Assembly (NCBI RefSeq): GCF_042434745.1
Contig: NZ_JBHLSS010000035.1
DNA: 38,561 nt
Direction: 5' to 3' (one strand)
From: Azotobacter paspali
Lineage (GTDB): Bacteria; Pseudomonadota; Gammaproteobacteria; Pseudomonadales; Pseudomonadaceae
Part shown: positions 8,182-17,195 of the stretch, one piece after another
Numbering within the stretch: position 1 is the first letter of the stretch
Layout of the letters: each line of letters begins with the position of its first letter
Notes under the pieces: model-generated
Told to the model about the DNA's origin: nothing
The model's database searches: none
What the model saw: the letters and a program-made list of their open reading frames with translations, nothing else
Position numbers and translations under genes: made by a program

Positions 8182-9480
8182 TCAGTGGAGCTTGAGGCGG
8201 GGCTCGGTGCTGCTGCGGAAGCGGTCGCCCAGCATCATCATCAGGGTGCGGAAAGTACCGTAGAGCGCCATCTGGTGCATGCGGTACAGGGAAATGTAGA
8301 ACTGGCGGGCCAGCCAACCTTCCAGGGTCACGTTACCGGTCAGGTTGCCCATCAGGTTGCCGATCGCCGAGAAGCTCGAGAGGGAGATCAGCGAGCCGCG
8401 ATCGCTGTAGCGGTATTCCAGCAGCGGCTTGTCTTCCTGCAGCTTGCGGTAGAGCGACTTGGCCAGCAGGCTGGCCTGCTGGTGAGCGGCCTGGGCGCGT
8501 GGCGGAACGGGGCGGTCGGTACCCGGCTGCGGGCAGGAGGCACAATCGCCGAAGGCGAAGATATCGTCGTCCAGAGAGGTCTGCAGGGTCGGGCGCACCA
8601 GCAACTGATTGATGCGATTGGTTTCCAGACCATCCAGGTCCTTGAGGAAGGCAGGCGCGCGGACGCCGGCGGCCCAGACCATGAGGTCGGCGGGGATGAA
8701 CTGGTCGTCTCTCGTCTTCACGCCTTCCGCGGTGACTTCGCTGACGGCGGTGCCGACGATCACCCGAACGCCCAGGCTTTCCAGGGTGGCGTGCGCGGAG
8801 CGGCTGATGCGTTCGGGCAGGGCGGCGAGTACACGCGGGCTGGATTCGACCAGCGTGATGCTGAGGTTTTCCGGCGGAATGCGCTCCAGGCCATAGGCGA
8901 CCAGTTCCTTGGAGGCATGGCGCAGTTCTGCGGCCAGTTCGACGCCGGTGGCACCGGCGCCGACGATGGCGACCTTGACCTGGTGGCCGTCGTCATTGCT
9001 GGCATGGGCACGCAAATAGTGGCTGAGCAGCAGACGGCGGAAGCGCTCGGCCTGGTCGCGGCTTTCCAGGAAAATGCAGTTCTCGGCGGCGCCCGGGGTG
9101 CCGAAGTCATTGGTGGTGCTGCCGACGGAAATGACCAGGGTGTCGTATTCCAATTCGCGCTCGGGCAGCGGGGCGCGATCTTCCCGGGCCGGCTGGGCCG
9201 CCAGGCGGATACGCTTGTTGGCCCGGTCCAGACCGCACATGCGGCCGTATTGGAACTCGAAGTTGTTCCATTTGGCCTGGGCCACATAGTTCAGTTCGTC
9301 GCCGGTCGAGTTCAGCGAGCCGGCGGCGACCTCGTGCAGCAGCGGTTTCCACAGGTGGGTCATGTTGGCGTCGACCAGGGTGATCTTCGCTTGGAAGTTC
9401 CTGCCCATGGTCTTGCCGAGGCGAGTAGCGAGTTCCAAGCCGCCAGCGCCACCGCCGACGATTACGATACGATGAGTCAT
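8182..9480 (-). CDS. ndh: type II NADH:quinone oxidoreductase
   Basis: A 432-residue peripheral membrane flavoprotein that passes electrons from NADH to quinone without pumping protons. The N-terminus carries the FAD dinucleotide-binding motif IVIVGGGAGGLELA (residues 5-18). A second Rossmann motif for NADH, VAIVGAGATGVELAAEL, lies in the middle. The family motifs LMVWAAGVRAPAF and DIFAFGDCASCP follow. The C-terminal 60 residues contain the membrane-associating part with GWLARQFYISLYRMHQ. Length is normal for bacterial NDH-2. It is 64 bp downstream of the DUF3094-like gene, probably in one transcript, and ends at a hairpin near 8136-8170. No anomaly is seen. Confidence 0.95.
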   Translation of the reverse strand: MTHRIVIVGGGAGGLELATRLGKTMGRNFQAKITLVDANMTHLWKPLLHEVAAGSLNSTGDELNYVAQAKWNNFEFQYGRMCGLDRANKRIRLAAQPAREDRAPLPERELEYDTLVISVGSTTNDFGTPGAAENCIFLESRDQAERFRRLLLSHYLRAHASNDDGHQVKVAIVGAGATGVELAAELRHASKELVAYGLERIPPENLSITLVESSPRVLAALPERISRSAHATLESLGVRVIVGTAVSEVTAEGVKTRDDQFIPADLMVWAAGVRAPAFLKDLDGLETNRINQLLVRPTLQTSLDDDIFAFGDCASCPQPGTDRPVPPRAQAAHQQASLLAKSLYRKLQEDKPLLEYRYSDRGSLISLSSFSAIGNLMGNLTGNVTLEGWLARQFYISLYRMHQMALYGTFRTLMMMLGDRFRSSTEPRLKLH

Positions 9481-9544
9481 AGTTAGAGTCTCATAAGGCC
9501 AGAAAAAACCGGGGTAGGGGTCGCGGGGGCGAGCGCAAGGCAGC

Positions 9545-9718
9545 TCATAGCGCCAGGCGACCCAGAATTCGGCTCAGCAGGCCCAGGCAGACAACCACGG
9601 CCAGCACGATCAATGCGAGGCGCCATGGGCGGAACGGCTGGCGCTCCACCTGATGCTGCGGGGCGCTCAGGTACTCATCGACACGTTGCTGATCATCGGG
9701 GCTCAGGCGGCTTGGCAT
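9545..9718 (-). CDS. small single-span membrane protein, DUF3094-like
   Basis: The 57-residue product starts MPSRLSPDDQQRVDEYL, continues with a basic stretch VERQPFRPW and ends in one transmembrane segment (LALIVLAVVVCLGLLSRIL). This pattern matches small Pseudomonas proteins annotated as DUF3094. The start at 9718 was chosen because similarity begins there; the frame extends upstream to 9793 without family-like sequence. The ribosome site is weak. The gene lies immediately upstream of ndh on the same strand. A role linked to the respiratory chain is possible by position only. Confidence 0.75.
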   Translation of the reverse strand: MPSRLSPDDQQRVDEYLSAPQHQVERQPFRPWRLALIVLAVVVCLGLLSRILGRLAL

Positions 9719-10018
9719 GCAGGGCTCGACATTCTGCGAAATCCTTCCATGCGACATTTGGGCAGGCCGAAATGTTCGCTGGACTGTTGACATGAATCAT
9801 AACTCGTTGTGCCGCTCGGCTGGCAATATGTCTTTTGGCTAAATTTTTTAAAATGGGTAAAGTCCGCTCAACGGTAGCGGCCAATCACGGGATATATCTC
9901 TGGAGCGGCCTCTCCAAGGGCTTCTCAAACGTTTGTCTACTCACCCTCATGCTGGCTCTTTGCTGTCCGCCGGTCCGGTCGCGACCCGTATAGAATCGTC
10001 CGTTTTCCGGAGTTTTCC

Positions 10019-10444
10019 ATGCCCATCCGCCCCATCGCACCTGCCGATCACATGGCCCTGCTGGCGCTCTGGCAGCGTACGCCGGGTCTGCAATTGCGTG
10101 ACGAAGATGGCTACGAACCCTTTTGTGCCTATCTTGCCCGCAATCCGGAACTGAGCCTGCTGATCGAACTCGATGGACGAATCGTTGCCTCATTGCTGGT
10201 CGGTCATGACGGGCGCCGCGGTTACCTGCAACACCTGGCCGTCGACCAGACTTGCCGTGGTCGCGGCTTCGCCCGGGCGCTGCTGGACGAGGCGCTGGCC
10301 AGGCTTGCGCGATTGGGGATCGGCAAGTCCCATGTCTTCGTCTTGCGGGATGCCCCCCTAGCACAGACTTTCTGGTCGGCACAGGTGGGCTGGGAGAGGC
10401 GCAGCGACATTCAGGTCTATTCCACGCGAAGGAGCAGCGAGTGA
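10019..10444 (+). CDS. GNAT-family N-acetyltransferase
   Basis: The 141-residue protein is a single GNAT domain. The acetyl-CoA binding loop, (Q/R)xxGxG/A, is seen as TCRGRGFARALLDEA (about residues 79-93), preceded by the strand YLQHLAVDQ. The C-terminal part has the usual strand with FVLRDAPLAQTFWSAQVGW. The ATG has GGAG six bases upstream. Its stop overlaps the GTG start of the next gene (GTGA at 10441-10444), so the three genes from 10019 to 11591 are very likely one operon. The acceptor substrate is unknown; small GNATs of this type acetylate amino groups of small molecules or proteins. Confidence 0.88.
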   Translation: MPIRPIAPADHMALLALWQRTPGLQLRDEDGYEPFCAYLARNPELSLLIELDGRIVASLLVGHDGRRGYLQHLAVDQTCRGRGFARALLDEALARLARLGIGKSHVFVLRDAPLAQTFWSAQVGWERRSDIQVYSTRRSSE

Positions 10445-10908
10445 GAATCTTCGCCGGCATCGTGCTTGCCCTGGCGCCCCTCTGGGTGTTGGCGCTCGAA
10501 GTGGGCGAACGGCTCACGCCCTGGACCCTACTGGACCAGCATGAGCAGGCCTACAGTCTGAACGAGGAAACCCGTGTCCTGCTGATCGCGCGCAGCATGG
10601 ATGGCGCCCGGCTGGTCGAGGCGGTGCTCAAGACGAGGCCGCAGGGCTACCTGGAGGCGCGCAGGGCCGTGTTCGTCGCCGACATCAGCCGCATGCCCTC
10701 GCTGGTCGCCCGGCTGTTCGCCGTTCCGGCGATGCGTGACTATCCCTATCGCGTGTTGCTCGATCGCGATGCCCGAGTCGCTTCCCGTTATCCGGGCGAT
10801 CCGGCCAAGGTGCTGTGGCTCGATCTGGAGCACGGGCGGTTGCGCGCCATGCGCGAATTCGCCGATGCCGGGACCCTGGTCGAGGCCCTGGAGCAGGCGG
10901 CACGGTGA
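10441..10908 (+). CDS. exported protein with thioredoxin-like fold pattern, function unknown
   Basis: This 155-residue protein begins with GTG at 10441, overlapping the preceding stop. Residues 1-18 (FAGIVLALAPLWVLAL) form a signal peptide. The mature part reads TPWTLLDQHEQAYSLNEETRV, then LLIARSMDGARLVEAVL, a segment YPYRVLLDRDARVASRYP and VLWLDLEHGRL. This order resembles the peroxiredoxin/YtfJ-like arrangement in which a central sheet is followed by an F/YPV-type strand. No CxxC or peroxidatic Cys is present, so it is unlikely to be a redox enzyme. It overlaps the next gene's start (GTGA at 10905-10908). The fold assignment is an inference from pattern only. Confidence 0.7.
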   Translation: MRIFAGIVLALAPLWVLALEVGERLTPWTLLDQHEQAYSLNEETRVLLIARSMDGARLVEAVLKTRPQGYLEARRAVFVADISRMPSLVARLFAVPAMRDYPYRVLLDRDARVASRYPGDPAKVLWLDLEHGRLRAMREFADAGTLVEALEQAAR

Positions 10909-11591
10909 TCGCCGCCGATCTGCTGGCGCCCGATACCCGGCTGATTGGTGCGGGCCTTTATCTGGGATTGATGCTCTATGCCGTCTGGCGTGCACCCTGG
11001 CTGGAGCTGTTCAGCGACAGCCGGCGCCAGCATCTGGTGTTCGGCACCGTCCTGGCGCTGTTCCTGCTCTGGCTGGTGCGGCGCGATTTCGTTTCCGGAC
11101 TCTCCTTTCACTTCATCGGCATGACGGCGGTGACCCTGCTGCTCGACTGGCCGCTGGCGATGCTCGTCGGATTGGCTGCGCAGCTCGGGCTACTGTTGCT
11201 GGGGCGGCAAGATCTGGCGGCGTTGGGCATCAACGGCCTGCTGCTGGTGGGCATTCCCGTGGCGATCACCGAAGGCTGCGCCCTGCTGGTCGAGCGTGCG
11301 CAGCCGCGCAACCTGTTCGTCTACATCTTCTGTTCGGGCTTCTTTCCCGCCGGGTTGAGCGCCCTGGCCTGCCTGCTGGCCGGATTCGCCGTGCTGTGGC
11401 TGGACGGCCGGTACGAAATGCCGCCGTGGCTGCAGGATTACCTCGGCTATCTGTGGCTAGTGATGTTCCCCGAGGCATTCATCAATGGAGCGGTTATCAG
11501 CGGCCTAGTGGTGTACTGCCCGGAGTGGCTGGAGACCTTCAACCGCAGCCGTTACTTGCAGGCGCCGTGGAAGGATGACGGGCCGCGCTGA
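10905..11591 (+). CDS. integral membrane protein, energy-coupling-factor permease-like
   Basis: The 228-residue protein starts with GTG at 10905, translationally coupled to the gene before it. It is mostly hydrophobic with about six or seven membrane spans (near residues 10-25, 45-60, 68-100, 105-125, 140-165 and 180-205). Segments such as NLFVYIFCSGFFPAGLSALA and MFPEAFINGAVISGLVVYCP resemble pseudomonad proteins annotated as energy-coupling factor transporter permease components. No ATPase or second ECF subunit is encoded nearby, so a transport role and its substrate are unproven. It is convergent with yacG. Confidence 0.7.
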   Translation: MIAADLLAPDTRLIGAGLYLGLMLYAVWRAPWLELFSDSRRQHLVFGTVLALFLLWLVRRDFVSGLSFHFIGMTAVTLLLDWPLAMLVGLAAQLGLLLLGRQDLAALGINGLLLVGIPVAITEGCALLVERAQPRNLFVYIFCSGFFPAGLSALACLLAGFAVLWLDGRYEMPPWLQDYLGYLWLVMFPEAFINGAVISGLVVYCPEWLETFNRSRYLQAPWKDDGPR

Positions 11592-11619
11592 CCGATAGCG
11601 CGTCGGCACGCAAGGGCGC

Positions 11620-11637
11620 GCCCCTCCCGGGAGGGGC
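11620..11637. repeat. perfect 18-bp palindrome between convergent genes
   Basis: GCCCCTCCCGGGAGGGGC is a perfect inverted repeat, located 29 bp after the membrane-protein gene and 53 bp before the end of yacG. There is no T-tract on either side, so it may act as a weak bidirectional transcription barrier or a protein site rather than a classical terminator. Confidence 0.6.
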
Positions 11638-11689
11638 GGTCCTGGAAACGGCGGAGGGTGGCAGCCGTCCTGCGACCGTTCGGGACAGT

Positions 11690-11890
11690 TCAGTGGCCGC
11701 GGGGCGGCAGTTCTTCGGAAAACAATTCGCCTTCCAGGCTGTCGCCGGGGATCGCATGTTCCTCGGCTGCCCAGGCGCCCAGGTCGATCAGCTTGCAGCG
11801 CTCGCTGCAGAATGGCCGGTGCGGGCTTTGCGGGCCCCATTCGACCGGTGCTCGACAGGTGGGACAGGCTACCGTCAAGGGTTGTTTCAT
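11690..11890 (-). CDS. yacG: DNA gyrase inhibitor YacG (zinc-finger protein)
   Basis: This 66-residue protein has the YacG zinc site C9-x2-C12-x15-C28-x3-C32, seen as CPTC and CSERC, followed by LIDLGAWAAEE, the conserved helix. In E. coli YacG binds GyrB and inhibits gyrase. The acidic C-terminal tail is usual. Its ATG overlaps the stop of coaE by 4 bp, the standard coaE-yacG coupling downstream of pilD in pseudomonads. Confidence 0.93.
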   Translation of the reverse strand: MKQPLTVACPTCRAPVEWGPQSPHRPFCSERCKLIDLGAWAAEEHAIPGDSLEGELFSEELPPRGH

Positions 11891-12495
11891 GGCTGGCCTC
11901 CGCGCAGGGTCAGGTAGAACCGGTGCAGGCGTTCGATCTCGCTGTGCAGCCAGACAAGATCACAGTCATTCGTCACTACGTCATCGGCTCGACGCAGGCG
12001 CTCTTCGCGACCGGCCTGGGTCTTGATAATCGCCTCGACCTGTTTCCGGTCGGCCCGGTCGCGTTGCATGGCACGCTCGAGCTGCAGGGATTCGGGCACA
12101 TCGATGACCAGGATGCGCTGGGTCATCTTGTGCTGATCGGTTTCCAGCAGCAGGGGTGAAACCAGAATGGCATAGGGCGAGGTGGCGCGCTCGAGATAGC
12201 TGCGGATTTCCTGGCGTATCAGCGGATGCAGTAATTGCTCCAGCCAGCGGCGCTCCTCGGCGTTCTGGAAAATCCAGGCGCGCAGCGCGGCGCGATTGAG
12301 GTATCCGTCGGGCTGAAGAACGTCCGCGCCGAAATGCTCGGCGATCTTCGCCAGAGCCGGACGGCCGGGCTCGACCACCCAGCGCGCCGCCTCGTCGGCG
12401 TCCACCAGCGGCACACCTAGCGTTCTGAAATGCTGGGCGGCGGCGCTCTTGCCGCTGCCGATGCCGCCCGTCAGGCCGAGAATCCAGGGTTTCAT
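11887..12495 (-). CDS. coaE: dephospho-CoA kinase
   Basis: The 202-residue enzyme phosphorylates the 3'-hydroxyl of dephospho-CoA, the last step of coenzyme A synthesis in the cytosol. The P-loop is visible as GLTGGIGSGKSAAA (residues 7-20, Lys16 contacting phosphate). It is followed by VDADEAARWV (31-40), where Asp32 is the likely catalytic base. The family signatures HPLIRQEI, ILVSPLLLET and DVPESLQLERAMQRD follow, as do R/N-rich lid residues. Length is normal. It lies between pilD and yacG on the same strand, with a 162-bp gap after pilD that could hold its own promoter. Confidence 0.95.
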   Translation of the reverse strand: MKPWILGLTGGIGSGKSAAAQHFRTLGVPLVDADEAARWVVEPGRPALAKIAEHFGADVLQPDGYLNRAALRAWIFQNAEERRWLEQLLHPLIRQEIRSYLERATSPYAILVSPLLLETDQHKMTQRILVIDVPESLQLERAMQRDRADRKQVEAIIKTQAGREERLRRADDVVTNDCDLVWLHSEIERLHRFYLTLRGGQP

Positions 12496-12657
12496 GAGCG
12501 CTCCCAGTGCCGCAGTGCCGTGCTAGATACCCTGTTGCCAGCGGATATGCAACGCTTCGTGGCCCATGGCCCTTGCGTAAGGCGGCCGCACGCCGCCGGA
12601 CACGGCGAAAGTCCGGTTCTTGGCGATCCGCGGAAGTGGCCAAGGCGGGTTCCGTCC

Positions 12658-13527
12658 TTACAGACCGACGAAGCGCAGGTAGCCGGCGGTGATCTGCTCG
12701 CCCCAGAGCAGGGCGATCCAGCCGGCGAAGGCGAGAAAGGGACCGAAGGGGATCGGCGTGCCGCTTTCGGCCTTGCGCAGGCGCAGGATGACGATCCCCA
12801 GCATGGCGCCGACCAGCGAGGAGAGCAGTACGGTCAGCGGCAGGATCTGCCAGCCACCCCAGGCGCCGAGCATCGCCAGCAGCTTGAAGTCGCCGTAGCC
12901 CATGCCTTCCTTGCCGGTGAGCAGCTTGAACAGCCAGTACATCGACCACAGGCTGAGATAGCCGGCCACCGCGCCCCAAAGGGCGTCCTCCAGGGAAACG
13001 AACAGGCCGAAGCTGTTGAAGATCAGACCTAGCCAGAGTAGGGGTAACACCAGCGAATCCGGCAGCAGTTGATGATCGTAATCGATCAGGCTCATGGCCA
13101 GCAGAGCCCAGCCGAGCAACAGCATGGCGCCGGCTTGCCAGCCGAAGCCGTAATGCCAGGCGACATGGGCCGAAAGCAGCCCGCAGGTCAGCTCCACCAG
13201 GGGGTAGCGCGCGCCGATCCGGGCCTTGCAGGCCGAGCAGTGACCACCCAAGAGCAGCCAACTGAGTAGGGGGATATTCTCCCAGGGCCTGATCCTGTAC
13301 CCGCAATGTGGGCAATGGGAGTGGGGCAGCAGCAGATTGAAAGGCTCGCCGGAAGGCTCATCGGGCAGTTCCAGCACTTCCCGTGCCTGTGCCTGCCAGT
13401 CGCGCAGCATCATCTTCGGCAGGCGGTGGACGACCACGTTGAGAAAGCTGCCGACCAGCAGGCCCAGCAGCCCCGCGAAAACGGCGAAGGCCAGTCCGGG
13501 GCCGGCCAGAATATCGACGATGGACAT
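12658..13527 (-). CDS. pilD: type IV prepilin peptidase / N-methyltransferase
   Basis: The 289-residue inner-membrane aspartyl protease cleaves the leader from prepilins, pseudopilins and type II secretion components, then methylates the new N-terminus. The cytoplasmic zinc loop has two CxxC pairs: Cys72/Cys75 in HCPHCGYRIRPWENIP and Cys97/Cys100 in HCSACK. The catalytic aspartates fall at 149 (LIDYDHQLLPD) and 213 (GYGDFKLLA), the same numbering as reported for P. aeruginosa PilD. About eight membrane spans are visible. It follows pilC by 2 bp, so they are co-transcribed. Confidence 0.97.
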   Translation of the reverse strand: MSIVDILAGPGLAFAVFAGLLGLLVGSFLNVVVHRLPKMMLRDWQAQAREVLELPDEPSGEPFNLLLPHSHCPHCGYRIRPWENIPLLSWLLLGGHCSACKARIGARYPLVELTCGLLSAHVAWHYGFGWQAGAMLLLGWALLAMSLIDYDHQLLPDSLVLPLLWLGLIFNSFGLFVSLEDALWGAVAGYLSLWSMYWLFKLLTGKEGMGYGDFKLLAMLGAWGGWQILPLTVLLSSLVGAMLGIVILRLRKAESGTPIPFGPFLAFAGWIALLWGEQITAGYLRFVGL

Positions 13528-13529
13528 GT

Positions 13530-14744
13530 TCAGACCACGGAGCCCAACTGGAAGATCGGCAGATACATGGCGACGATCAGGCCGCCGACCAGCACGCCGA
13601 GCACCGCCATGATCATCGGCTCCAGCAAACCGGTCAGGCTGTCCACCATGTTGTCCACTTCGGCTTCGTAGAAGCTCGCCACCCTGTCGAGCATTTCGTC
13701 CAGCGTGCCGGACTCCTCGCCGATGGCGGTCATCTGGATCGCCATGCTGGGGAAGGTGCCGGTGGTGCGCATGGAGAAGTTCAGTTGCATGCCGGTGGTG
13801 ACGTCGGCCTTGATCTTCTTGGTGGCGTTGCGGAACACCACGTTGCCGGTGGCGCCGGCCACCGAGTCGAGCGCGTCGACCAGCGGCACACCGGCGGCGA
13901 AAGTGGTGGACAGGGTACGGGCGAAGCGGGCCACCGCCGACTTGTAGAGGATTTGGCCGACGATCGGCAGCTTCAGCAGGCTGCGATCCGTCCAGTTGCG
14001 AAACGCCTCGGAGCGCCGGTGGGCCTGCTTCAGGATGAGAACCACAGTGGGTATCCCCAGCAGTGCGTAGAACCAGTATTCCTGCAGGACTTCCGACAGG
14101 TTGACGACCAGCAGCGTAAACGCCGGCAGTTCGGCACCGAAGTTGGCGAACACCGACTGGAATTGCGGTACCACCTTTATTAGCAGAATGGCCGAGACGA
14201 CGATCGCCACCAGGATCACCGCGATAGGGTAGGTCATCGCCTTCTTGATCCTGGCCTTCAGCGCCTCGGTCTTCTCCTTGTAGGTGGCGATCCGCTCCAG
14301 CAGGCTTTCCAGGGTGCCGGATTGCTCGCCGGACTCCACCAGGTTGCAGTAGAGGTCGTCGAAATAGCGAGGCTTCTTGCGCAGTGAAGCGGCGAAACCG
14401 TTGCCCGCCGCCACCTCCTGTTTCACTTCGTACACCAGCTTACGCATGGCCGGTTTGTCGAAACCCTCGGAGATGATGTCGAAGGCCTGCAGCAGCGGCA
14501 CGCCGGCTTTCATCATGGTGGCCATCTGCCGGGTGAATAGAGCGATATCCAGCGCTTTGATCTTCTGGCCGCCGAACGGCGAACCGGCTTTCTTGCGTAC
14601 CTTGGTCGGATTGATGCCCTGCTTGCGCAGTTGCGCCTTCACCAGCGCCGGATTTCTCCCGCTCAGTTCTCCCTTGATCCTGGCACCGCGCCGGTCGATG
14701 CCCTCCCAGGTGAACAGACTGATTTTCAACGCTTTTTCCGCCAT
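13530..14744 (-). CDS. pilC: type IV pilus inner-membrane platform protein
   Basis: This 404-residue GspF/PilC-family protein anchors the assembly and retraction ATPases at the inner membrane. Two homologous GspF domains are seen: the first near residues 70-200 (FTRQMATMMKAGVPLLQAFDII and GEQSGTLESLLERIA) and the second near 270-400 (FARTLSTTFAAGVPLVDALDSVA and GEESGTLDEMLDRVA). Each ends with long membrane segments. The N-terminal FTWEGIDRRGARIKGEL is typical. The ATG at 14744 matches the family start; the frame runs further upstream to 14924 without similarity. It is separated from pilB by 224 bp, whereas the two genes are often adjacent. Confidence 0.95.
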   Translation of the reverse strand: MAEKALKISLFTWEGIDRRGARIKGELSGRNPALVKAQLRKQGINPTKVRKKAGSPFGGQKIKALDIALFTRQMATMMKAGVPLLQAFDIISEGFDKPAMRKLVYEVKQEVAAGNGFAASLRKKPRYFDDLYCNLVESGEQSGTLESLLERIATYKEKTEALKARIKKAMTYPIAVILVAIVVSAILLIKVVPQFQSVFANFGAELPAFTLLVVNLSEVLQEYWFYALLGIPTVVLILKQAHRRSEAFRNWTDRSLLKLPIVGQILYKSAVARFARTLSTTFAAGVPLVDALDSVAGATGNVVFRNATKKIKADVTTGMQLNFSMRTTGTFPSMAIQMTAIGEESGTLDEMLDRVASFYEAEVDNMVDSLTGLLEPMIMAVLGVLVGGLIVAMYLPIFQLGSVV

Positions 14745-14968
14745 GTCGGGGCCTGCCATCGAGTGTTTCTGGGTTGCGTTGCCGTTTGAAGTTGGCACAA
14801 GCCGGAAAGTGATGGAGAGAAGATCGGGAGACCCGTTTTTCTCGCACCATGCCGCTTTTCGAAGGAGCCTGCTCCTGCGGGGTATTACGGCCTGCTCCGG
14901 GGAGAGGGTGCTATAGGCCGCCACGCCCGGATCGCAGCCGCCGCAAGTGGATATTTCATGAACATGCG

Positions 14969-16669
14969 CTAGTCCTTGGTGACGCGGTTGACTTCTTCCA
15001 GGCTGGTGACGCCCTGCATTGCTTTTTGCAGGGCCGATGCGCGCAGGTCGTTGAAACCCTCGGCGCGCATTTGCCGGGCGATATCGATGGAGTTGCCGTC
15101 CCCCATGATAATGCGCTGCAGGGCCGGAGTGATTTTAACCACTTCATAAATGCCGACCCGGCCCTTGTAGCCGCCGTTGCAGTTCTCGCAACCGGTCGGG
15201 GCATAAAGCCTGAAGACGCCGATGCGCTTTTCCGGAAATCCCTCGGCGAGCAGCGTTTCGTGGGGAATGTCCACCGCTTGCTTGCAGGCGCACAGCTTGC
15301 GCGCTAGGCGCTGGGCGATGATCAGGTTCACCGAGGTGGCGATATTGAAGGAGGGCACGCCCATATTGCGCAGGCGGGTCAGAGTTTCCGCCGCGCTATT
15401 GGTGTGCAGGGTGGACATCACCATGTGGCCGGTCTGCGCGGCCTTGATGGCGATCTCCGCGGTTTCCAGGTCGCGGATCTCGCCGACCATGATGATATCC
15501 GGGTCCTGGCGCAGGAAGGCGCGCAGCGCCTGGGAGAAGTCCATGCCCTGGCGTGGGTTGACGTTGACCTGGTTGATGCCTTCCAGGTTGATTTCCACCG
15601 GGTCCTCGACGGTGGAGATGTTCACCTCCGTGGTATTGAGAATGTTCAGGCCGGTATACAAGGACACCGTTTTGCCCGAGCCGGTCGGACCGGTCACCAG
15701 GATCATGCCCTGCGGCTGGGTCAGTGCCTCCAGGTAGAGCGCCTTCTGGCTCTCTTCGTAGCCAAGGGCATCGATACCCATCTGCGCGCTGGACGGGTCG
15801 AGAATCCGCATCACCACCTTTTCGCCCCACAGCGTGGGCAAGGTGTTGACCCGAAAGTCGATGGCGTTGCCCTTCGGCAGCTTCATCCTGATCCGACCGT
15901 CTTGCGGTTTACGCCGCTCGGAGATATCCAGCCCGGCCATCACTTTCAGGCGCGCGGCGATCTTCGGCGCCGACCGGACGGGCGGACGGGCCACCTCATG
16001 GAGGATGCCGTCGGTGCGAAAACGCACCCGGTGGCTCTTCTCGTAAGGCTCGAAGTGCAGGTCCGAGGAGCCGCGGCGGATCGCATCCAGCAATATCTTG
16101 TTGATGAAGCGCACCACTGGCGCATCTTCGGCATCTCCGGCCGGATTGAGCGCTTCGTCATGCCGGTCGCCGGCTTCGATGTCGAGACCGTCCGGCCCGG
16201 CGTCCGTGAGATCGTCCAGGGCGCTACCGGTGCCCTCGAAGTACTTCTCCATGGCTTCGCCAAGACGGTCGTCCTCGACCAGGATGGCTTCGGTGTTCAG
16301 CCCGGTGCCGAAGCGGATCTCGCGAATCGCCTCGTGGTTGGTCGGGTCGGAAATCGCCACGAACAGCCGGTTGCCGCGCCGCCACAACGGCAGAGCGCGA
16401 TGCTGGCGGATTAGTTTCTCGCTGAGCAAGTCGCGGGGCTGGTTTTCCCGCTCCAGCGTCCCGAGATCGAACAAGGCGATGCCGAACTGCTCCGCGGCCA
16501 GCTCCGCCAATCCCCGGCTCTTGACCAGCTTGTTCTGCACTAGCCAGGTGACCAGCGGGGTTTGGTTGCGCAGCGCCTGCCGCTGGGCCTGCAGGACCGT
16601 CTTCTCGTCGATCAGTCCGGCCAGCACCATCTGCCGTGCCAGACCGTGGAGGGAAATGTCGTCGTGCAT
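14969..16669 (-). CDS. pilB: type IV pilus assembly (extension) ATPase
   Basis: The 566-residue hexameric motor ATPase powers pilus polymerisation from the cytoplasmic face. An N-terminal MshEN/N1 domain (LARQMVLAGLIDEKTV..., about residues 10-140) precedes the ATPase core. The core has Walker A GPTGSGKT near 327-334, an Asp box around STVEDPVEI, Walker B/His box IIMVGEIRDLETAEIA and STLHTNSA. A C-terminal zinc cluster has CAC and CENC. The start MHDDISLHGLARQ at 16669 matches the family start. An ATG at 16744 adds 25 residues and has a better ribosome site (AAGGG), so the longer form is possible. It is divergent from pilA. Confidence 0.95.
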   Translation of the reverse strand: MHDDISLHGLARQMVLAGLIDEKTVLQAQRQALRNQTPLVTWLVQNKLVKSRGLAELAAEQFGIALFDLGTLERENQPRDLLSEKLIRQHRALPLWRRGNRLFVAISDPTNHEAIREIRFGTGLNTEAILVEDDRLGEAMEKYFEGTGSALDDLTDAGPDGLDIEAGDRHDEALNPAGDAEDAPVVRFINKILLDAIRRGSSDLHFEPYEKSHRVRFRTDGILHEVARPPVRSAPKIAARLKVMAGLDISERRKPQDGRIRMKLPKGNAIDFRVNTLPTLWGEKVVMRILDPSSAQMGIDALGYEESQKALYLEALTQPQGMILVTGPTGSGKTVSLYTGLNILNTTEVNISTVEDPVEINLEGINQVNVNPRQGMDFSQALRAFLRQDPDIIMVGEIRDLETAEIAIKAAQTGHMVMSTLHTNSAAETLTRLRNMGVPSFNIATSVNLIIAQRLARKLCACKQAVDIPHETLLAEGFPEKRIGVFRLYAPTGCENCNGGYKGRVGIYEVVKITPALQRIIMGDGNSIDIARQMRAEGFNDLRASALQKAMQGVTSLEEVNRVTKD

Positions 16670-17195
16670 CGGGTGGACAGGTCTCTGCGCCAGGAAAAGA
16701 TGACGAGCCGAGGGCTGCTCGCCGCCGAGTGCTCTCAAGCTCATTCCTATCCCTTACTCACCGGGAAGGCTGGAGCATGAGTCGAAAAACAGGGAGTGTT
16801 TCCCTGTATGAGCAATGACTCGCCTTGTAAATCAGTCGCCAATTCGAAGTGACCGAGTGACGGAAAATGTCAGAAGTTGGCGGCCTTGGGGAGTAGGGCT
16901 GTTGTAAAAGTATGCCGGGTTGGCGATTTCTGCATGCTTCTACGATAGGAGGCTGGGGAGCTTCGTCACAGTTACAGGTTATTGTTTTGTGATTCGTTAC
17001 TCATGTCTCGGGTCGGTTTGAATACCGATTTATAAGTCGAAGCTTGGGGATGAAACTTTCAGACAATTTTGCGCAAGCGTTTTTAGCCCTCAAAGGTCTA
17101 GAGCATCACGGAAGAGGTCAGGCATGTCTGGTACATTGCTTTTAATGAGTCTGGCAGACTAGGAAGAACGCCTGAATACTTCAAGGAGATGTTTC
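16670..17195. promoter_or_regulatory. divergent pilB-pilA promoter region
   Basis: This 526-bp stretch separates the two divergent pilus operons and must hold their promoters. An AAGGAGA ribosome site lies six bases before the pilA ATG. PilA is commonly transcribed from a sigma-54 promoter under PilR. I could not find a well-matching TGGCAC-N5-TTGC element; only partial matches exist near 17110-17145. The upstream part is AT-richer than the flanking genes. Confidence 0.5.

Noticed and set aside
17110..17145. Possible sigma-54 promoter before pilA
   Set aside because: A GG-N10-GC spacing exists (GGAAGAGGTCAGGC), and TGGTAC...TTGC appears nearby, but neither matches both conserved blocks at the correct distance.
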